64,000 bases of DNA from Reyranella sp. GTDB taxonomy: Bacteria; Pseudomonadota; Alphaproteobacteria; Reyranellales; Reyranellaceae. Below, piece after piece: positions 60,270-64,000 of the stretch. The notes under the pieces are model-generated. The model made no database searches and had not been told where the DNA came from. It was given only the letters and a program-made list of their open reading frames with translations. Location: positions 32,075-96,074 of the forward strand of contig NZ_SCVH01000083.1 in the NCBI RefSeq assembly GCF_004296935.1, in the 5' to 3' direction. Each line of letters begins with the position of its first letter. Positions within the stretch are counted from its first letter, which is position 1. A program made the translations under genes and the position numbers.

Positions 60270-61877
60270 TCAGTTCGTGAGCCCCGCCGCGTGCATGATG
60301 GCGGCGGTGCGTTCGGCGATCATGATGGTCGGGGCGTTGGTGTTGCCGCCGACCAGCGTCGGCATCACCGAGGCATCGACCACGCGAAGGCCCTCGATGC
60401 CGCGCACCAGCAGCTTGTCGTCGACGACCGCCATGCTGTCGGTGGCCGGGCCCATCTTGCAGGTGCCGACCGGGTGATAAATCGTCTCGCACCTGGCGCG
60501 GATCCACTGCTCGAGTTCGGCGTCGGTCTTGGCGGCAGCGCCGGGCTGGAGCGCCTCGGCGCGGTAGGGATCGAGCCCGGATTGGGCGAAGATATCGCGG
60601 CCCATCTTTACGCCAGCGATCAGCGTATCGAGATCCTTGCGCTCGGCCAGGTAGTTGGCATCGATCAGCGGCGTGTCTTTCGGGTCATTGCTGCGCAGCC
60701 GGATGGTGCCGGCGCTCTCGGGCCTGAGCGCGCAGACATGCAGGCTGAAACCGTTCTTGTTCAGCTTGGTGCGGCCGTGATCCATCACCAGCACGGGAAG
60801 GAAATGGAGCTGGACGTCGGGGGCGGCGAGGCCCGAACGCGTGCGCAGGAAACCGCCCGACTCGGCGATCGGCGAGGTGCCCGGGCCCTTCTTGTTGACC
60901 ACGTACTGGTAGAGCGAGACCAGCTTGTTGGCGGTGTCGTAGGTGTCGTGCGTCTTGCAGAACTGCAGCAGCGCCGCGTCGAGATGATCCTGCAGGTTGC
61001 CGCCGACGCCGGGCAGGTCGGCGATCGGCGTGATGCCGAGCGACGTCAGGTGATCGGCCGGGCCGACCCCCGACAGCATCAGCAGCTGCGGTGAATTGAC
61101 GGCGCCGCCGCACAGGATGATCTCGCGGTTGGCGCGCGCGACTTCATCGCGGCCGTCGACGACGTAGCGCACGCCCATGGCGCGTGTGCCGTCGAAGATG
61201 ATGCGTTCGACGAGCGCATTGGTGATGATTTCGACATGGCTGTTGCCGCGCGCCACCGCCGGCCGCAGGTAGGCACTGGCCGTGCTCCAGCGCGCCTTGT
61301 CCTTCTGCGTCACCTGGTAGTAGCCGACGCCATCCTGCTCGGCGCCGTTGAAGTCGGTGACGCGCTTGTGGCCGGCCTGCTCTGCGGCCTTGAGGAATGC
61401 CTCGTTGAGCCGGCTCGGGTCGACCTGGTCGGCGACGTTGAGCGGCCCGCCGGCGCCGTGAAAATCGTCGGCGCCGCGCTCGTTGTTCTCGGCGTTCTTG
61501 AAGTAGGGCAGGACGTCGTTGTAGCTCCAGCCCTCGTTGCCGAGCTGGCGCCACTGGTCGTAGTCCCAGGCGTGGCCGCGCACGTAGAGCATGGCGTTGA
61601 TCGAGGATGAGCCGCCCAAGGTCTTGCCGCGCGGCCAGTACATGCGCCGGTCGTTGCAGTGCTTCTGCGGCGTGGTCTCGTAGTGCCAGTTGTAGGGCGA
61701 CTTCTCGCCGAGGCTGGCGAAGCCCGCCGGCATCCTGAGCATGAAGGACTTGTCGGGCCCGCCCGCCTCGAGCACCAGGATCCGCAATCCGTCCTTTGCG
61801 GCGAGCCGGTTGGCCATGGTGCAGCCGGCCGATCCGGCACCGATGATGACGTAGTCGTAGAGCGACAGCGCTGACAT
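60270..61877 (-). CDS. GMC family FAD oxidoreductase (choline dehydrogenase-like)
   Basis: A 535-residue flavoenzyme. The FAD motif is IIGAGSAGCTMANRLAA (~11-27). WPRGKTLGGSSSINAMLYVR (~80-99) is GMC signature 1, CGGAVNSPQLLMLSGVG (~252-268) signature 2, and IYHPVGTCKMGP (~468) holds the catalytic His. It is paralogous to the enzyme at 22187-23782 but with distinct variable parts. The neighbouring XRE regulator and MFS transporter suggest an inducible alcohol-oxidising unit. It starts 10 bases after the DUF2272 gene B stop. Confidence 0.92.
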   Translation of the reverse strand: MSALSLYDYVIIGAGSAGCTMANRLAAKDGLRILVLEAGGPDKSFMLRMPAGFASLGEKSPYNWHYETTPQKHCNDRRMYWPRGKTLGGSSSINAMLYVRGHAWDYDQWRQLGNEGWSYNDVLPYFKNAENNERGADDFHGAGGPLNVADQVDPSRLNEAFLKAAEQAGHKRVTDFNGAEQDGVGYYQVTQKDKARWSTASAYLRPAVARGNSHVEIITNALVERIIFDGTRAMGVRYVVDGRDEVARANREIILCGGAVNSPQLLMLSGVGPADHLTSLGITPIADLPGVGGNLQDHLDAALLQFCKTHDTYDTANKLVSLYQYVVNKKGPGTSPIAESGGFLRTRSGLAAPDVQLHFLPVLVMDHGRTKLNKNGFSLHVCALRPESAGTIRLRSNDPKDTPLIDANYLAERKDLDTLIAGVKMGRDIFAQSGLDPYRAEALQPGAAAKTDAELEQWIRARCETIYHPVGTCKMGPATDSMAVVDDKLLVRGIEGLRVVDASVMPTLVGGNTNAPTIMIAERTAAIMHAAGLTN

Positions 61878-61887
61878 GGACGATTCC

Positions 61888-62628
61888 CTAAGGCAGACGA
61901 TTCTCGATCACGGTGAATACCGGACGGGCGGAAATGGGCGACAAAAACCCGCTTTCGTCCAGTGGAAAGACGCTGCGTGTGACCGAGTCGCCCACGTTGC
62001 CGCCGATGGCGTCGACCTCGCCGGGCCGGACTTCGACCACGATATCGCAGTGTCCGGCGCCGCGGTTGAGGTTGTCGAGCGTGGTGCCGCCGCCGTTGCG
62101 CGAGGCGCAGATCAGGTCGCCGACCTGCGGTGCGCGCGCCTGGGGCGGCTGCGGGATGAAGACGGCGTTGGGCTGGCGCGCTCGTTCGACCATGCGCTCG
62201 ACATAGATCGTGTGGGTCTGGCTGGGGCAGAACAGGCTGCGCGGCACGCCGGCGCTCTCGATGTCCCAGGAAATGAAGGCGGCCGACCAGGGAATGTCGT
62301 CGAGGCCGGTGCGGTTGGGCTTGTCGACGGCGCGCCAATAGTCGGCGATGCGTTCCGGCGCGTCGCGTTCCTGGACGCCCAATTGTTCGGTGCGTGGCGG
62401 CGCGTCGGCGGAATAGATCGTGACCTGGCGGCCGAAGCGCGCCCATTCGCCGACCGCGAGCAGGACCATCGAGGTCTTGGCGCTTGCCGTCGGCGGCGGC
62501 GCCTCCGGCTTCCACGACGAGGGCGGGCAGGGTCCGAGCGGAGCCAGGTCCTTCGCCTGCTTGGTCACCGTCGGCTGGGCGGCGCAGGCAGCGACGGTCA
62601 GAAAAAGCAGAAGTGCCAGCCGTCGCAT
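61888..62628 (-). CDS. DUF2272 family lipoprotein B
   Basis: A 246-residue protein. The N-terminus MRRLALLLFLTVAACAAQ is a lipoprotein signal with Cys15. DUF2272 blocks are GLDDIPWSAAFISWDIESAG (~107-126), GDLICASR (~171) and HCDIVVEVRPGEVDAIGGN (~191-209). As in paralogue A (57714-58508), the PWSAAF position has Ser where CHAP/NlpC relatives have a catalytic Cys. Together the two suggest a conserved, possibly cell-wall-related role. ATG 62628 begins the signal; upstream frame is Arg-rich. It begins 2 bases after the VOC gene stop. Confidence 0.82.
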   Translation of the reverse strand: MRRLALLLFLTVAACAAQPTVTKQAKDLAPLGPCPPSSWKPEAPPPTASAKTSMVLLAVGEWARFGRQVTIYSADAPPRTEQLGVQERDAPERIADYWRAVDKPNRTGLDDIPWSAAFISWDIESAGVPRSLFCPSQTHTIYVERMVERARQPNAVFIPQPPQARAPQVGDLICASRNGGGTTLDNLNRGAGHCDIVVEVRPGEVDAIGGNVGDSVTRSVFPLDESGFLSPISARPVFTVIENRLP

Positions 62629-62630
62629 GA

Positions 62631-63332
62631 CTACCAGCGCCCGATGCCGCCAATAATCAGAGTGGGGACGCCCTCGGTCCTGTTCTTGACCGAGAAGACC
62701 TGGCTGCCGGGCCGGCGGCCGTCGCGCGGCTCGCTGACGTCGAGGCCGGCGGCTTTCAGGCGCGCATGCGCCTTGGCGACGTCGGGCACGCGCCACGAGA
62801 GGCCCCAGAGCTGGTCGGGTGCGTCGGACATGCCCTTCTTCAGGTCATGTGCGATCTCGACCACCAGGTCGCCGCAGCGGAAGAACAGCAGCCGCGCGCC
62901 CCACTGCGGGTTGCTGCGGTCGAGCCGAAGATCGAGTCCCAGCCGGCCGGCATAGAAGGCGATCGCCCGCTCGGGGTTGGGCGTGCGCACCACGACATGG
63001 TCGAGCGCGGAAACGCACGCGGCCTCGTCGGCCGCGAGCGGCGAGGGCGCTTCGCTTTCTTTCGCCGCGAGCCCGATCGCCACGCCGTGGCCGGTGAGTG
63101 CGAGCGCATCGCCCACGCGCGTCGTGGCAACGGCGCGCCTCTCGAGCAGCTTCGCCGCCTTGTCGAGGTCGGGTGTGGCGAACACCATCGACTGCAGCCC
63201 CGGAGCGCCGCCTGCAAAGGCCAGGCCGACATTGCCGGTACGCAGCCGGCCGTCGTGCGCGCGGCGGCCCAGTAGCGCCTCGTAGACCGCCGCCGATCCG
63301 CCGATGACGAGGTGATCCAGCGCCTCGATCAT
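62631..63332 (-). CDS. VOC family two-domain protein
   Basis: A 233-residue protein of two glyoxalase-like halves. The first begins MIEALDHLVIGG; the second begins ALDHVVVRTPNPERAIAFY (~109-127) with its His, and VEIAHDLKKG (~157) carries another metal-ligand candidate. The pattern is that of extradiol-dioxygenase/lactoylglutathione-like VOC proteins. It follows the gamma carbonic anhydrase gene by 4 bases and precedes the DUF2272 gene. No substrate can be given. Confidence 0.83.
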   Translation of the reverse strand: MIEALDHLVIGGSAAVYEALLGRRAHDGRLRTGNVGLAFAGGAPGLQSMVFATPDLDKAAKLLERRAVATTRVGDALALTGHGVAIGLAAKESEAPSPLAADEAACVSALDHVVVRTPNPERAIAFYAGRLGLDLRLDRSNPQWGARLLFFRCGDLVVEIAHDLKKGMSDAPDQLWGLSWRVPDVAKAHARLKAAGLDVSEPRDGRRPGSQVFSVKNRTEGVPTLIIGGIGRW

Positions 63333-63336
63333 GGCG

Positions 63337-63861
63337 TCAGCCGATGCGCTTCAGGTTCGCCTTGTAGTTCTGGCCGCGCACGACGTAGCTCTCGGCGCTC
63401 ATGCGCAGGCGCGTGGCGTTCTCCTCGTTCAGCTCGCGCACCACCTTGGCCGGCGCGCCGAAGATCACCGAGCGGTCGGGGAAGCTCTTGCCCTCGGTCA
63501 CCACCGCGCCGGCGCCGACCAGGCAGTCCTTGCCGATCACGGCGCGGTTCAGCACCACCGACTGGATGCCGATCAGCGCGCCGTCGCCGATGGTGCAGCC
63601 GTGCAGCATCACCTGGTGACCCACCGTCACGCCCTTGCCGATGGTGAGCGGCGCGCCGGGATCGGTGTGCAGCACGCAGAGTTCCTGGATGTTGCTGTCG
63701 TCGCCGATCACGATCGGTTCGTTGTCGCCGCGCAGCACCGCGCCGAACCAGATGTTGACGCGTTCACCCAGGATCACCGAGCCGATGATCGTGGCCTCCT
63801 CGGCGATGTAGCAGGACGCGGGGATGACCGGCTTGCGGTCGTTCAGCTGATAGATCGCCAT
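63337..63861 (-). CDS. Gamma carbonic anhydrase family protein
   Basis: A 174-residue left-handed beta-helix protein. Hexapeptide repeats run from ~20 to 140 (IGSVIL, IGDDSN, IGKGVT, IGDGAL). The three zinc-binding His residues are His65 (LHTDPG), His82 and His87 (TVGHQVMLHG), and AVLRGDN (~41-47) holds the conserved Arg-Gly-Asp. It interconverts CO2 and bicarbonate or is a CaiE/PaaY-like relative. It may feed bicarbonate to carboxylases, which fits its upstream acyl-CoA-type operators (63875-63913). It heads a minus-strand gene run to 58512. Confidence 0.9.
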   Translation of the reverse strand: MAIYQLNDRKPVIPASCYIAEEATIIGSVILGERVNIWFGAVLRGDNEPIVIGDDSNIQELCVLHTDPGAPLTIGKGVTVGHQVMLHGCTIGDGALIGIQSVVLNRAVIGKDCLVGAGAVVTEGKSFPDRSVIFGAPAKVVRELNEENATRLRMSAESYVVRGQNYKANLKRIG

Positions 63862-63874
63862 TTCGCTCCCTTCC

Positions 63875-63886
63875 GTTTACGTAAAC
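63875..63886. promoter_or_regulatory. Half-length copy of the acyl-CoA-type operator
   Basis: GTTTACGTAAAC is a perfect 12-bp palindrome and equals the core of the 22-bp elements at 49461 and 63892. It lies 13 bases upstream of the gamma carbonic anhydrase start. Confidence 0.55.
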
Positions 63887-63891
63887 CCACA

Positions 63892-63913
63892 TTGACGTTT
63901 ACGTAAACGTTAA
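63892..63913. promoter_or_regulatory. MerR/LiuR-type operator, second site
   Basis: A 22-bp near-perfect palindrome: half-site TTGACGTTTAC mirrored by GTAAACGTTAA (one mismatch). It is 31 bases upstream of the gamma carbonic anhydrase gene and 3 bases before a candidate plus-strand start (63916). Confidence 0.7.
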
Positions 63914-63915
63914 CT

Positions 63916-64000
63916 ATGAAGTCTTCCATCATGTCCGTCGCCGCCCCGCCGGCCGCTTCCACGGCCGAGAGCTCCGCATCTCGCGACAGATCGGAAGAGC
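63916..64000 (+). CDS. Start of an unknown gene, truncated at the window edge
   Basis: ATG 63916 opens a frame reading MKSSIMSVAAPPAASTAESS; ATG 63931 is an alternative start. Only about 24 residues are real because the last 13 bases equal an Illumina adapter. A product cannot be named. Because it begins right after two copies of the operator, an autoregulated MerR/LiuR-like regulator or another member of that regulon is a guess worth testing. Confidence 0.35.
   Translation, partial: MKSSIMSVAAPPAASTAESSASRDRSEE
63988..64000 (+). other. Sequencing-adapter match at the right edge
   Basis: AGATCGGAAGAGC is exactly the first 13 bases of the common Illumina TruSeq adapter and ends flush with the window. 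A chance match at the precise edge is very unlikely, so this is probably untrimmed adapter at a contig end and not genome sequence. Confidence 0.85.

Overview
The window is GC-rich (mid-60s % by eye), densely packed DNA with many ATGA/TGATG start-stop overlaps. It carries many acyl-CoA and short-chain dehydrogenase (SDR) genes, two Bug-type binding proteins and alphaproteobacterial-style palindromic repeats. This fits a free-living heterotrophic alphaproteobacterium; a Rhodospirillales or Reyranella-like relative is my inference, since no marker gene such as rRNA is present. The last 13 bases equal the start of the common Illumina adapter, so the right edge is probably an assembly contig end.

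Layout. 1-3.4 kb: end of a glutathione transferase, a secreted choloylglycine-hydrolase-family enzyme bracketed by two 64-bp direct repeats, a lower-GC orphan gene and a methyltransferase. 3.4-8.4 kb: two SDRs in divergent orientation, a palindromic repeat, then a phosphatase / TauE permease / hydrolase operon. 8.4-16.5 kb: a GH17-GT2 glucan synthase, a PmtA-like methyltransferase coupled to a NUDIX hydrolase, a MaoC dehydratase, a Bug binding protein, and an operon of an internally duplicated unknown protein, a stand-alone biotin carrier and a YeiH exporter. 16.5-22.2 kb: a DTW protein and an overlapping operon for arylpyruvate oxidation (IorA, chlorite-dismutase-like, IorB, two thioesterases).

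22.2-29.3 kb: GMC oxidoreductase, AI-2E-type transporter, dienoyl-CoA reductase-like SDR, CoA transferase, dienelactone hydrolase and iron alcohol dehydrogenase/maleylacetate reductase. 29.3-36.2 kb: a complete branched-chain/aromatic-type ABC importer run on into an SDR and a dihydroxyacetophenone-dioxygenase-like cupin, then a CmcJ-like protein. 36.2-39.3 kb: hydrolase, HSDL2-like SDR and amidase.

39.3-49.4 kb (minus strand) is the most coherent block. SDR, carboxyltransferase, two acyl-CoA dehydrogenases, enoyl-CoA hydratase and biotin carboxylase stand in the order of the Pseudomonas atu (citronellol/geranyl-CoA) genes, followed without gaps by an ABC ATPase/permease and a Bug binding protein. 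A 22-bp palindrome of the MerR/LiuR operator type lies upstream, and near-identical sites recur at 63.88-63.91 kb.

49.5-64 kb: SCP2 protein, CGNR regulator divergent from a VOC protein, a hydrolase / TIM-barrel / gamma-glutamyltransferase operon, a lipoprotein, an acyl-CoA ligase, an acetyltransferase, and a long minus-strand run (gamma carbonic anhydrase, VOC, DUF2272 lipoprotein, GMC oxidoreductase, XRE regulator, MFS). A second DUF2272 lipoprotein sits at 57.7 kb. No rRNA, tRNA, CRISPR array, transposase or phage gene was recognised.
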